A DNA stretch of 15,708 nucleotides from JBFGSX01 sp041581335. Its GTDB lineage: Archaea > Thermoplasmatota > E2 > JACPAO01 > JAHFTW01. The position numbers were made by a program, and so were the translations under genes. The stretch spans positions 1-15,708 of the forward strand of contig JBFIDG010000033.1 of the NCBI GenBank assembly GCA_041581335.1, given 5' to 3'. The notes beneath the pieces were generated by a model. It was given only the letters and a program-made list of their open reading frames with translations, did no database searches and was not told the origin of the DNA. This document shows, piece after piece, positions 6,836-13,717 of this stretch (its first letter is position 1; every line of letters begins with the position of its first letter).

Positions 6836-7207
6836 ATGCAGAAGGCACGTGAAGGCCAATCCGTCGACGCGGCCGTCGTCGCGACGTACACGGCGGCCAA
6901 GGGGTTCCTGGTCTCCGCATGGATCGGTGCGCTCCTCATGGCGTACTCCTTCACACACCTCTACCTGTTCGGTCTGCGGCCCGGGGCCAGCATCGCCGTG
7001 GCGTACGTCGTGGCCATCGCCTGCATGGCCATCGGCTCCGCTATGTGGTGGCGCAGCCGCAGCGTCTACCTGGACCTGGATTTCCCGTGGCGCCGCGGTT
7101 GGGAGATCGGGGCATCCCTGGTCGCCGCCACCGCCGGCGCGTTCTGGTTGCTGTTCTTGCTGGCCGCTTTCCTGGCCTGGCGTGGCGTCGACATCTTGGG
7201 GCAGTAG
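6836..7207 (+). CDS. Small membrane protein with three predicted helices
   Basis: A 123-residue protein with three hydrophobic segments at about residues 22-45 (FLVSAWIGALLMAYSFTHLY), 50-71 and 92-115 (GASLVAATAGAFWLLFLLAA). The short loops include a basic/aromatic stretch, WWRSRSVYLDLDFPWRRG, between helices 2 and 3. I do not recognise the family. It begins 6 nt after the PAS gene and ends 31 nt before the second PAS-like gene, so it may be a membrane partner or sensor component for these PAS proteins; that is inferred only from position. The window's codon style continues without change. Confidence 0.7.
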   Translation: MQKAREGQSVDAAVVATYTAAKGFLVSAWIGALLMAYSFTHLYLFGLRPGASIAVAYVVAIACMAIGSAMWWRSRSVYLDLDFPWRRGWEIGASLVAATAGAFWLLFLLAAFLAWRGVDILGQ

Positions 7208-7209
7208 CT

Positions 7210-7229
7210 CCAAGAGGGCTTGGGACCAA
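7210..7229. repeat. Overlapping short inverted repeats
   Basis: CCAAG (7210-7214) and CTTGG (7219-7223) form an inverted repeat around AGGG, and TTGG (7220-7223... GA ...7226-7229) CCAA forms a second one sharing the middle half-site. They lie in the 31-bp gap just before the GTG of the second PAS-like gene, where no TATA-like box is seen. A protein-binding site or weak hairpin is possible. Confidence 0.25.
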
Positions 7230-7238
7230 TACTGACCT

Positions 7239-7766
7239 GTGCCCGACATCGCCGAGCTGGAAGCGTTCGCCAGGCAGATGCAGGCCGCGATGCCCGACGT
7301 CCCCGGGTTTGGTCCGACCTTGGTGGCCCTGCACGACACGCTGGCCGCCGTGCTGTATGCATCGCCGGAGTCCATCAATGTCATCGGTGTGGCGGCGGAG
7401 GACCTGATGGGCGACGCAGGCGCCGAGAGCGTCGTGGCGGGGGATGTTCCCGTCATTGTCGAGGCATACCAAGTGGCGTTGGAGACGAAGGCGCCCCTGG
7501 CACTGGTGGTCCGCCACGCGATCCCCAACGGAGAGGTCTGGTGGATAAGGACGCACTTCCAGGCAGCGACCCTGCCGTCCGACGGCCGCATCGTGTTCGT
7601 GGCCGTCTCGCGGACGACCGACGAGCCGCCGCACGGCGCTTACTTCCAGCGGCTTGACGAGGAAGCGCCTCGACAACGGCCGGGCCCGGATGCCCTGACC
7701 CGGCCTGTGCGCCCGGCGGAGGGGGTGCGTGACCTGCGACCCCCGCCGCAACGTCGAGGTCCCTAG
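7239..7766 (+). CDS. PAS-like domain protein with proline/arginine-rich tail
   Basis: A 175-residue protein starting at GTG 7239. Residues about 25-125 look like a diverged PAS fold: LHDTLAAVLYASPESINVIG, then ADLMG-like EDLMGDAGAESVV, then VVRHAIPNGEVWWIRTHFQA (compare the N-G-x-x-x-W strand pair of PAS domains) and a final strand, GRIVFVAVSRT. The last 45 residues are rich in Pro and Arg and probably disordered. It lies on the same strand as the first PAS gene and the membrane protein. Its stop overlaps that of the convergent HTH regulator (CTAG, 7763-7766). The domain call is moderate; a partner-binding or sensory role is inferred. Confidence 0.65.
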   Translation: MPDIAELEAFARQMQAAMPDVPGFGPTLVALHDTLAAVLYASPESINVIGVAAEDLMGDAGAESVVAGDVPVIVEAYQVALETKAPLALVVRHAIPNGEVWWIRTHFQAATLPSDGRIVFVAVSRTTDEPPHGAYFQRLDEEAPRQRPGPDALTRPVRPAEGVRDLRPPPQRRGP

Positions 7767-8449
7767 AGCAGGGAACGCAACCGCACCTGCAGTTCGTCGA
7801 GGGGCAGGTCGGTGGTGATGAGGGGGATCTGCTCGTATTCAGCGAGCCGGTAAGCCAGCTTGTCGACGTCTTCCGGTTGATGGTACACGACGAGGCTCGG
7901 CTTCATCGGGTGCACCCGGATGGCGATCATGGGACTGCGGCCGTACTTGATGCCGCTGAACACAAGGGCGCGTTCCGTGGACCAGCCGTAGACGCGGACG
8001 TAGTCGTTGGCGTTCAGGGTGCTGATGGCCTTGACGGCGTCGATCAGGGTGTAGCCCTGGATCTTCTTCTCCTCGATGTCCGCCAAGACGAGGGCACGGC
8101 CTTCGATGGCGTCGACGAACTCCAGCGCCGGGACGTTGCGGCGATATTCGACGATGTCCAGGATGCCTTCGGTGGGGTTGATGAGCGAATGGTAGCGCGC
8201 CATCACATGGCCGCCACGTTGTTCGTCCATGGCCACCATGGCCTCGACGACGCGCTTGATGGTGGCGATGCCGGGGCTCTTGCGCCGGCCCGATTCGTAG
8301 TCGCTGATGACACTGGGATTGATGTGGAGCTGCTGGGCGAGCTCCGATTGGCTGAAGTCGAAGGTCTCGCGCCACTTGCGCAGCGTCGCCCCGGGCTCTT
8401 CGGACAGGGTGATCTCACCGGCCATCTTCTCGAGGAGCGCCTCCTTCAT
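7763..8449 (-). CDS. Archaeal HTH transcriptional regulator, COG1709-like
   Basis: A 228-residue protein with an N-terminal Cro/XRE-type helix-turn-helix at about residues 22-60 (LRKWRETFDFSQSELAQQLH then PSVISDYESGRRKSPG). The conserved archaeal C-terminal domain includes KIQGYTLIDAVKAISTL, STERALVFSGIKYGRSPMIA and KPSLVVYHQPEDVDKLA. This combination matches the COG1709 'predicted transcriptional regulator' family of archaea. The C-terminal domain may sense a ligand, but none is known to me. I chose ATG 8449 because family members start at this MxExxLEKMAGEI-type sequence; an upstream extension to 8578 does not fit the family. The gene is divergent from the 8582 gene, with a 132-bp gap, and convergent with the PAS-like gene, whose stop it overlaps by 4 bp. 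It could regulate its neighbours or itself. Confidence 0.85.
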   Translation of the reverse strand: MKEALLEKMAGEITLSEEPGATLRKWRETFDFSQSELAQQLHINPSVISDYESGRRKSPGIATIKRVVEAMVAMDEQRGGHVMARYHSLINPTEGILDIVEYRRNVPALEFVDAIEGRALVLADIEEKKIQGYTLIDAVKAISTLNANDYVRVYGWSTERALVFSGIKYGRSPMIAIRVHPMKPSLVVYHQPEDVDKLAYRLAEYEQIPLITTDLPLDELQVRLRSLL

Positions 8450-8550
8450 GGGGCATCCCCCTCCGGGGCCAACCAAACCGCCGATGTCATCAATCGTCGA
8501 TGGTGCCATCGGCACTTTACGCTTCTCATGGCGCTGTGCGCCGTCACCAA

Positions 8551-8558
8551 GGTTTTGA
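8551..8558 (+). promoter_or_regulatory. TATA-like box for the 8582 gene
   Basis: GGTTTTGA is centred about 27 nt upstream of ATG 8582, matching the leaderless spacing seen elsewhere in the window and resembling TTTTGAA upstream of the NYN RNase. Confidence 0.4.
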
Positions 8559-8581
8559 CCCTCCACCCACGTCCCCATGCC

Positions 8582-9007
8582 ATGACCCCGACCACCGTCA
8601 CGACCGAGGACGCCGAAGCCGCCCTGGCCGCCTTCGTGGCCCCCCTGGCCGATACGGGGCTACAGATCCGCACCCTCGCCCATGCATGGACACTAGGAGA
8701 CGCCAGCTTCACGGTCGGCAAGGTCGCCGTGCGCCTGTGCGGCAAGAGTGGCTTCACTGCAGGGACGCTGTACGCCGCCCGCGGCGAGCAACCGGCGCGA
8801 CTGGAGCTGGCCCGGATCATCCTGGAGAAGCACGGCGTAAGCCACGAGCAATGGACGCACTGGGCCGATGAGTTCGCGGACCTCAGCCACCACGGCTTCG
8901 ATGCCAGCGCCAAGTACCCGATCCTCGCCCTTGGCGACCACATCACGCCGGCTGAGCTCGCGAGGCTCGTCAGCGGCCTGCGCGACCTGGCCCGCATCAC
9001 GACGTGA
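8582..9007 (+). CDS. Hypothetical protein, small soluble orphan
   Basis: A 141-residue protein from ATG 8582 that I do not recognise. It begins with a Thr-rich stretch (MTPTTVTTEDAEAALAAFVA), followed by an apparent strand-rich section (TLGDASFTVGKVAVRLCGKS) with its only cysteine. The C-terminal half is helical and rich in His and Trp (HGVSHEQWTHWADEFADLSH). No membrane segment or signal peptide is present. It has a TATA-like box at the expected distance. Alternative starts upstream would run antisense to the divergent regulator and look non-coding. It sits 95 bp upstream of glpD on the same strand, but the palindromic promoter between them suggests separate transcription. Confidence 0.65.
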   Translation: MTPTTVTTEDAEAALAAFVAPLADTGLQIRTLAHAWTLGDASFTVGKVAVRLCGKSGFTAGTLYAARGEQPARLELARIILEKHGVSHEQWTHWADEFADLSHHGFDASAKYPILALGDHITPAELARLVSGLRDLARITT

Positions 9008-9069
9008 CGTTGCAGGACCTCCTGCTCGCAGCCCGCGACATGGCGCACGGAGCGGACCGCGCGATACGC

Positions 9070-9082
9070 GTGTTTCAAACAC
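9070..9082. promoter_or_regulatory. Perfect palindrome at the glpD promoter, candidate TATA/operator
   Basis: GTGTTTCAAACAC is a perfect inverted repeat (six-base arms around a single C). Its centre at 9076 is exactly 27 nt upstream of GTG 9103, the expected TATA position for a leaderless message. It could be both the TATA element and the binding site of a dimeric regulator that blocks TBP, a common form of archaeal repression. Confidence 0.5.
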
Positions 9083-9102
9083 CCCTGGTCCAGTGTCGAG
9101 GC

Positions 9103-10731
9103 GTGAAAGAGGCCCCGGGGCCGTCGTTCGACCTAGTGGTCATCGGAGGCGGCATCAATGGCGCAGGCATCGCGCGCGACGCGGCCATGCGTGGGCTCTC
9201 CGTCTGCCTCGTCGAGAAGAACGACTGGGGCTGGGGCACGAGCGCCAAGTCGAGCATGCTGGCCCACGGTGGTCTGCGCTACCTGGAGCAGTTCGAGTTG
9301 GGCCTTGTCCATGAGGCGCTGCAGGACCGGGAACTCATGTTCCAGCACGCACCCCACCTGGTCCACCCATTGGAGTTCATCTACCCACTCTACCCGCACA
9401 TCGCCAGCCGGCGCACGGTCCGCGTGGGCCTGTGGCTCTATGATCTGCTGAGCCACGGCAAATCGGTGCCGAAGCGGGATTACCTGAAGCGCGAGGAGGT
9501 GCTGAAGGCATTGCCCGGCATCAACCGCACTGACCTTCTGGGCGGTGCAAGCTACTACGACGGACAATGGCACAGCGTGGAACGCTTCGTGGCGGAACTC
9601 GTCATGGATGCCAAAAGCCATGGAGCCGTCTGCCTGAACCACACCGCGGTCCAGCGGCTCATCGTCGAAGACGGCCGCTGCGTGGGCGTCGAGCTGGCCG
9701 CCGACCCAGCCGTCACCGAGGCCGTGGAGGCACTGCGAGGTGTCGGGGCCACCGAGGCATCCCTGCGAGTGCACGCCGGTGCCGTCATCAACGCCGCCGG
9801 CCCCTGGGTGGACGACGTCCTCCAAGGCGCATCCGTGGCCACACCCCGGCTCATCCGCGGCACGAAGGGCATCCATATCGTGGTGCCACGCTTCGTCGAG
9901 AAGGCTCTCATCATCCGCGCCAAGGACGGCCGCACCTTCTTCATCCTGCCATGGCACGAACATTGCCTGGTCGGCACCACCGACACCGATTTCGAAGGCG
10001 ACCCCGGGACCGCCAGGGCGACGCCAGAGGAAGTGGCGTACCTGCAGGAGTCTGCCCGCTTCTACTTCCCCAAGGCACCCCTTGACAAGATCCAATGGAC
10101 CTACGCCGGCGTGCGCCCGCTGGTCCACGAGACCGGCCTCATGGAAGGCCACGTGACGCGCCGACATATCCTGCACGACCACAGCAAGGAAGGCGCCACA
10201 AACCTCTGGTCCGTCCAGGGTGGCAAGCTCACCACATACCGCCACCTGGCCGAGCAGGCCGTCGACACTGTCGCCAAGGCGCTGCGGCGCCGTGACGCGC
10301 GGCAGCACCCCACGCGGACCGCCCGGCTACCCGGAGCACCCGAAGGAAAATGGTCCGATTATCGCGACGCCGCCGTCGCCGCCGCCACGACCTGGGGCAC
10401 GCCCCCGGCGTTGGCCCGGCGCCTGGTCCACACCTACGGCGTCCGATGGAAGGAGATCGTCCTGGGGGGCGACGATGGTGGCCTGGAGGAGATCGACGAG
10501 ACCGGCGTCTTCTGGTGCGAGGTCGACAACGCGGTGCGCAACGAGATGGCGGTGACGGTCGCGGACGTCATGCTGCGCCGCACCCGGCTCGGCCTTGGGG
10601 GCGCGGGGCGACCTAAGGTCGCCAAGCAAGTGGCCCGACGCATGGCGACGCACCTAGCATGGGACGGGGCGCGCATCAAGGCCGAGCTGCGCGCATACGA
10701 TGTGGCGATTTCGGCGATCCGCGTGCCATAG
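9103..10731 (+). CDS. glpD: FAD-dependent glycerol-3-phosphate dehydrogenase
   Basis: A 542-residue flavoprotein that oxidises sn-glycerol 3-phosphate to dihydroxyacetone phosphate and passes electrons to the respiratory chain. The Rossmann motif is FDLVVIGGGINGAG (G15, G17, G20) with the ribose-binding Glu in LVEKNDW. It is followed by the GlpA/GlpD signature GTSAKSSMLAHGGLRYLE (from residue 45), GTTDTDFEGDP (from 291), WTYAGVRPLV and GGKLTTYR (373-380). A C-terminal DAO_C-type helical domain carries VDNAVRNEMAVTVADVMLRR. The usual SSKLIHGG reads SSMLAHGG here. An in-frame GTG at 9004 exists, but GTG 9103 is preferred because the palindromic TATA-like element lies 27 nt upstream and the Rossmann strand starts 9 residues later. 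Whether it works alone (GlpD-like) or with GlpB/GlpC partners, as in some archaea, cannot be told; none are adjacent. Confidence 0.93.
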   Translation: MKEAPGPSFDLVVIGGGINGAGIARDAAMRGLSVCLVEKNDWGWGTSAKSSMLAHGGLRYLEQFELGLVHEALQDRELMFQHAPHLVHPLEFIYPLYPHIASRRTVRVGLWLYDLLSHGKSVPKRDYLKREEVLKALPGINRTDLLGGASYYDGQWHSVERFVAELVMDAKSHGAVCLNHTAVQRLIVEDGRCVGVELAADPAVTEAVEALRGVGATEASLRVHAGAVINAAGPWVDDVLQGASVATPRLIRGTKGIHIVVPRFVEKALIIRAKDGRTFFILPWHEHCLVGTTDTDFEGDPGTARATPEEVAYLQESARFYFPKAPLDKIQWTYAGVRPLVHETGLMEGHVTRRHILHDHSKEGATNLWSVQGGKLTTYRHLAEQAVDTVAKALRRRDARQHPTRTARLPGAPEGKWSDYRDAAVAAATTWGTPPALARRLVHTYGVRWKEIVLGGDDGGLEEIDETGVFWCEVDNAVRNEMAVTVADVMLRRTRLGLGGAGRPKVAKQVARRMATHLAWDGARIKAELRAYDVAISAIRVP

Positions 10732-10738
10732 GCGCTCC

Positions 10739-10746
10739 ATTCAAAC
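10739..10746 (+). promoter_or_regulatory. TATA-like box for the GST-family gene
   Basis: ATTCAAAC is centred about 27 nt upstream of ATG 10770, inside the 38-bp gap after glpD. It shares TTCAAAC with the glpD palindrome, so the gene can be transcribed on its own even though it follows glpD closely. Confidence 0.45.
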
Positions 10747-10769
10747 CCGGCGACCTCCATCACGGCGCC

Positions 10770-11753
10770 ATGACCAAGACGCCGTGGACCGGTGCCAAGG
10801 CTGACGGCGCGTTCCGCCGCAAGAGCTCCGAGTTCCGCGGCGCGATCACATCGGCCGGGCCCCATGCCCCGGAGGCAGGGCGCTACCATGTCTACGCCCA
10901 ATACGCATGCCCATGGGCGCACCGAGTGCTGCTGCATCGCGCCCTGCTCGGCTTGGATGATGAGATCAGCGTAGACATCGTCAGTTGGGCGATGCAGCCG
11001 GACGGTTCCTGGGCATTCGAACCGGAGCGCGAGGGGTGCACAGCGGACAGCATCGGCGCGGCCCACAGCCTGCAGGAAGTGTATCGCGCCGCAGACCCTG
11101 GGTTCGCCGGCATCGGGACGGTCCCGGTCCTGTGGGACAAGCAGCACGCCACCATCGTCAACAATGAGAGCCGTGAGATCATCCGCATGATGAACACGGT
11201 GCTGGCACCGGCGCTGGGGCGAGACGCGCCCGAGACCCTGCTCCCACCCGGCATGGCCGCCGACGTGGATGCGATGATCGATGCCAACTACGAGACCGTC
11301 AACAACGCGGTCTACAAGTGCGGTTTCGCCCGGACGCAGCACGCCTACGACGATGCCATCGAAGCGCTCTTCAGGCGCCTGGCCGAGTTGGAAGCCCACA
11401 TGGCCGGCCGGCAATGGCTCGTCGGCGCCGACGCCGAAACACGGCCCTGGGCCCAGGGCCACGATCGCCCGGACGCGCCAGGCTTCCTGACGGAGGCAGA
11501 CATCTGTCTCTTCACCACATTGCTGCGCTTCGACCCCGTGTACCATACGCACTTCAAGTGCAATGTCGCGAAGATCGCCGAGATGCCCAACCTCTGGGCG
11601 TTCGTCAAGCGGCTCTACAGGCTTCCTGGCGTCGCGGCCACCGTGAAGTTCGACCACATCCGGAAGCACTACTACGCCAGCCACACCCACATCAATCCGT
11701 TCGGGATCGTGCCCAAAGGCCCCGACATGGAGCGGCTGCTGATGGCCGACTGA
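10770..11753 (+). CDS. Glutathionyl-hydroquinone reductase-like protein (Xi-class GST)
   Basis: A 327-residue protein, full length for the glutathionyl-hydroquinone reductase (ECM4/YqjG) family. The N-terminal thioredoxin-fold domain carries the catalytic cysteine in YACPWAHR (C47), followed by TVPVLWDKQHATIVNNESREII, the cis-Pro/thiol-binding segment. The helical C-terminal domain includes the conserved NNAVYKCGFA, EADICLFTTLLRFDPVYHTHFKCN and the terminal INPFGIVPKGP (308-318). The enzymes reduce glutathionyl-hydroquinones by a Cys-dependent thiol transfer. In an archaeon the thiol could be glutathione, gamma-glutamylcysteine or another low-molecular thiol, which the sequence does not settle. 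It lies 38 bp after glpD with its own TATA-like box. Confidence 0.92.
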   Translation: MTKTPWTGAKADGAFRRKSSEFRGAITSAGPHAPEAGRYHVYAQYACPWAHRVLLHRALLGLDDEISVDIVSWAMQPDGSWAFEPEREGCTADSIGAAHSLQEVYRAADPGFAGIGTVPVLWDKQHATIVNNESREIIRMMNTVLAPALGRDAPETLLPPGMAADVDAMIDANYETVNNAVYKCGFARTQHAYDDAIEALFRRLAELEAHMAGRQWLVGADAETRPWAQGHDRPDAPGFLTEADICLFTTLLRFDPVYHTHFKCNVAKIAEMPNLWAFVKRLYRLPGVAATVKFDHIRKHYYASHTHINPFGIVPKGPDMERLLMAD

Positions 11754-11770
11754 TCAGCCAGCTGGGACGC

Positions 11771-12283
11771 TCAGAGGCGCTCAAGGCGCCCCATGCTGCC
11801 GACGGTGAGGACGCCGGTGACGCCATCAAGGCCCTGCAGGCCCGTCGCCCACGCCAGTTCGCCACGCACCGCCGCTTCGAGCTCTAGATCGACGCCGGTG
11901 CACGTGTACGCGGAGCCCCACACGGGCTTGCCTTGGCCGCCGTAGGGCACTTCCCGTGGCACACCCGACGTGGAGCTGAACGTCATGTCGGCGTTGCGCA
12001 GGGGACCCTCGGGGGCGGCGAGGCGGCAGTGCAGTCTGTGCCCGCCGGCGGTCTCGAGCATCTGCAAGGCGTTCTCAGGGACCCGGATGGCGGTGCAGGC
12101 GGGGAACCGATCCGCCATGAAGCGTTCCCCCTCGTCGCTGTTGACATAGACCGTCACGGGGTCGCTCGTGGTCTTCTCGATGACGATGCAGGTGTCGAAC
12201 ACGCCGTGCGTCGGACTGCGGATGCGGCACCATTCGAGCTTGCCCGGCAGGTGCGCGAAGGGGCCGTAGAATTCCGTCTCCAC
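11771..12283 (-). CDS. Hypothetical protein, beta-rich orphan
   Basis: A 170-residue soluble protein if it starts at GTG 12283; ATG 12322 is an in-frame alternative adding 13 basic residues. GTG is preferred because a GTAAAG element lies about 24 nt upstream on this strand, whereas nothing TATA-like precedes the ATG. The sequence is rich in strand-forming residues and cysteines (EWCRIRSPTHGVFDTCIVIE near residues 17-36, SAYTCTGVDLELEAAVRGEL later), with a central DEGERFMADRFPACTAIRVP. I do not recognise a family, and no signal peptide or membrane segment is present. The stop is 17 bp from that of the convergent GST gene. The long plus-strand open frame across this interval looks like its shadow. 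Confidence 0.6.
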   Translation of the reverse strand: METEFYGPFAHLPGKLEWCRIRSPTHGVFDTCIVIEKTTSDPVTVYVNSDEGERFMADRFPACTAIRVPENALQMLETAGGHRLHCRLAAPEGPLRNADMTFSSTSGVPREVPYGGQGKPVWGSAYTCTGVDLELEAAVRGELAWATGLQGLDGVTGVLTVGSMGRLERL

Positions 12284-12303
12284 GCACTGGCGAGAAAGGT
12301 GCC

Positions 12304-12309
12304 CTTTAC
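12304..12309 (-). promoter_or_regulatory. TATA-like element for the 12283 gene
   Basis: On the minus strand this reads GTAAAG, centred about 24 nt upstream of GTG 12283. It is a weak element that helps decide the start. Confidence 0.3.
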
Positions 12310-12388
12310 GAAGACTGCCCATCGCTCCGCCGCCGCGGGACATCCGGGCGGAAGGGACATTGGGACCTTACCTCCCAGCGATGCCTCC

Positions 12389-13612
12389 ATGTTGGTCTGC
12401 GCCAGAGTGATGGGCATGGTCAATGCCTCTCCCGGGGCATCCCGCGCCCCCAAGCCAGTGGACGCGGCGCACCAGCAACTGGTCGATGCGCTACCGCTGC
12501 CCGCGGCCTTGTTGGACACCCGGGGCACCATCCGTGCGCTCAATGATGCCTGGAAGGACGAGGCCAGGCCGGGCGCCTTGATGGCCCCCACAGACAGGCC
12601 AGGCAAAGACCACCTGCATGACCTGCGGGACGAGAAGGGCTTCCATCGCGAAGCCGGCAAAGCGCTGGCCGACGCATTGGAGAAAGTGCTGCAAGGTGCC
12701 CGACGGGCAGAGTGCGAATACGACCTGGGTCAGGACGAAGGCTTCTGGGCGGCCACGATGAGCCGTCTGGAGATCGACCGCGAAGACCTCATCCTTCTGG
12801 TCCACCGGGACCTCAGCGCACCCCACCGCCTGGCGGATGTCGGCCGCCGCGTCGGCCAATTGATGATGCAGAACGAGGGGGCGAGCGCCATCGCACGCGA
12901 CCGCGACCGCCTGCTGGCCACGGCCGAGCAGGAGTTCCACGCGCCCCTGACACCCATCCGGCTGCAGATGCATCTCCTGCAGGCCGGCGCTCTTGGCGAT
13001 CTGACCGACCGCCAGAAGAAGGCCCTCGCCACGATCGACCGCAACGTGAAGCGGTGGTGGCACCTCCAGGAGCGCCTCATGGCGGCCTTGACGAGCATGG
13101 AGCGGGCCGCGCACGTACCCGAGCCCGCCGACATGGGCGAACTCCTGTTGGAGGCCATGCAACCGTTCCAGGAACGCGCCCTGAAGGCAGGGGTGAGGCT
13201 ACGGGTGGACCGCAGCGACGATCCGTTACCGGTCACGGTCGACCCCCGCGGCATCGTACAATCCATGATGATGCTGCTCGACCACGCCGTGCGCCAGACG
13301 CCCGCAGGCGGCCTGGTATGGGTACGGCTGCGCCCTCTGACGGACATCGTGGAGTTGAGTGTCCAGGACCAGGACCCAGAGATGGACCCGCAATTGGCCG
13401 GCGACCTGTTGGATGAGGACAACCTGGCCGAGAGCAGCTGGGGCAGCGGGCTCCTGCACGTCCAGACCGTGGTGGAGCGCCATGCCGGCGAAGTGGAGCT
13501 CATCTGCAGAGGCCCCGGCCAAGGCTTGGAGGTGACCCTGCGGTTGCCACGGTCCAAGTCCACAGGAAGCAAGGGTGCCCAGGCTCCAGAAGCGACGACC
13601 CAACACGCTTAA
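12389..13612 (+). CDS. PAS-containing histidine-kinase-like protein, probable pseudokinase
   Basis: A 407-residue soluble protein with sensor-kinase architecture. A PAS-like domain (about residues 25-150, DALPLPAALLDTRGTIRALN onward) is followed by a HisKA-type dimerisation helix pair (about 170-235) and a HATPase-like domain (about 250-390). The usual HELxTPL motif reads QEFHAPLTPIRLQ, so the phospho-acceptor His is Gln181 and the only nearby His (H184) is three positions later. In the N-box, LLDHAVRQTP has His299 where the Mg-binding Asn belongs. The G1 box DxGxG reads DQDPE (D327). The G2-like segment GSGLLHVQTVVERHAGEV is kept. It therefore probably cannot autophosphorylate and may act as a scaffold or ligand-responsive dimer. 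The start is uncertain: ATG 12389, GTG 12407, ATG 12410 and ATG 12416 are in frame. No response regulator is adjacent. Confidence 0.8.
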   Translation: MLVCARVMGMVNASPGASRAPKPVDAAHQQLVDALPLPAALLDTRGTIRALNDAWKDEARPGALMAPTDRPGKDHLHDLRDEKGFHREAGKALADALEKVLQGARRAECEYDLGQDEGFWAATMSRLEIDREDLILLVHRDLSAPHRLADVGRRVGQLMMQNEGASAIARDRDRLLATAEQEFHAPLTPIRLQMHLLQAGALGDLTDRQKKALATIDRNVKRWWHLQERLMAALTSMERAAHVPEPADMGELLLEAMQPFQERALKAGVRLRVDRSDDPLPVTVDPRGIVQSMMMLLDHAVRQTPAGGLVWVRLRPLTDIVELSVQDQDPEMDPQLAGDLLDEDNLAESSWGSGLLHVQTVVERHAGEVELICRGPGQGLEVTLRLPRSKSTGSKGAQAPEATTQHA

Positions 13613-13717
13613 ACCCCGCAAACGGACTGCAAGAATGGGATGAGGATGCACAGCGGAGGCCATATCCGTTGATCAGACGAGCGTAAGCTCCGGCACCCGA
13701 TTCCCATGCGGTGACCG

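Noticed and set aside
9133..10308. A 391-residue minus-strand open frame across glpD
   Set aside because: It is antisense to conserved glpD motifs and has no recognisable domain.
11933..12388. N-terminal extension of the pseudokinase frame by about 150 residues
   Set aside because: This part is antisense to the 11771-12283 gene, has shadow-like composition and no domain, and the PAS-like region starts only after 12389.
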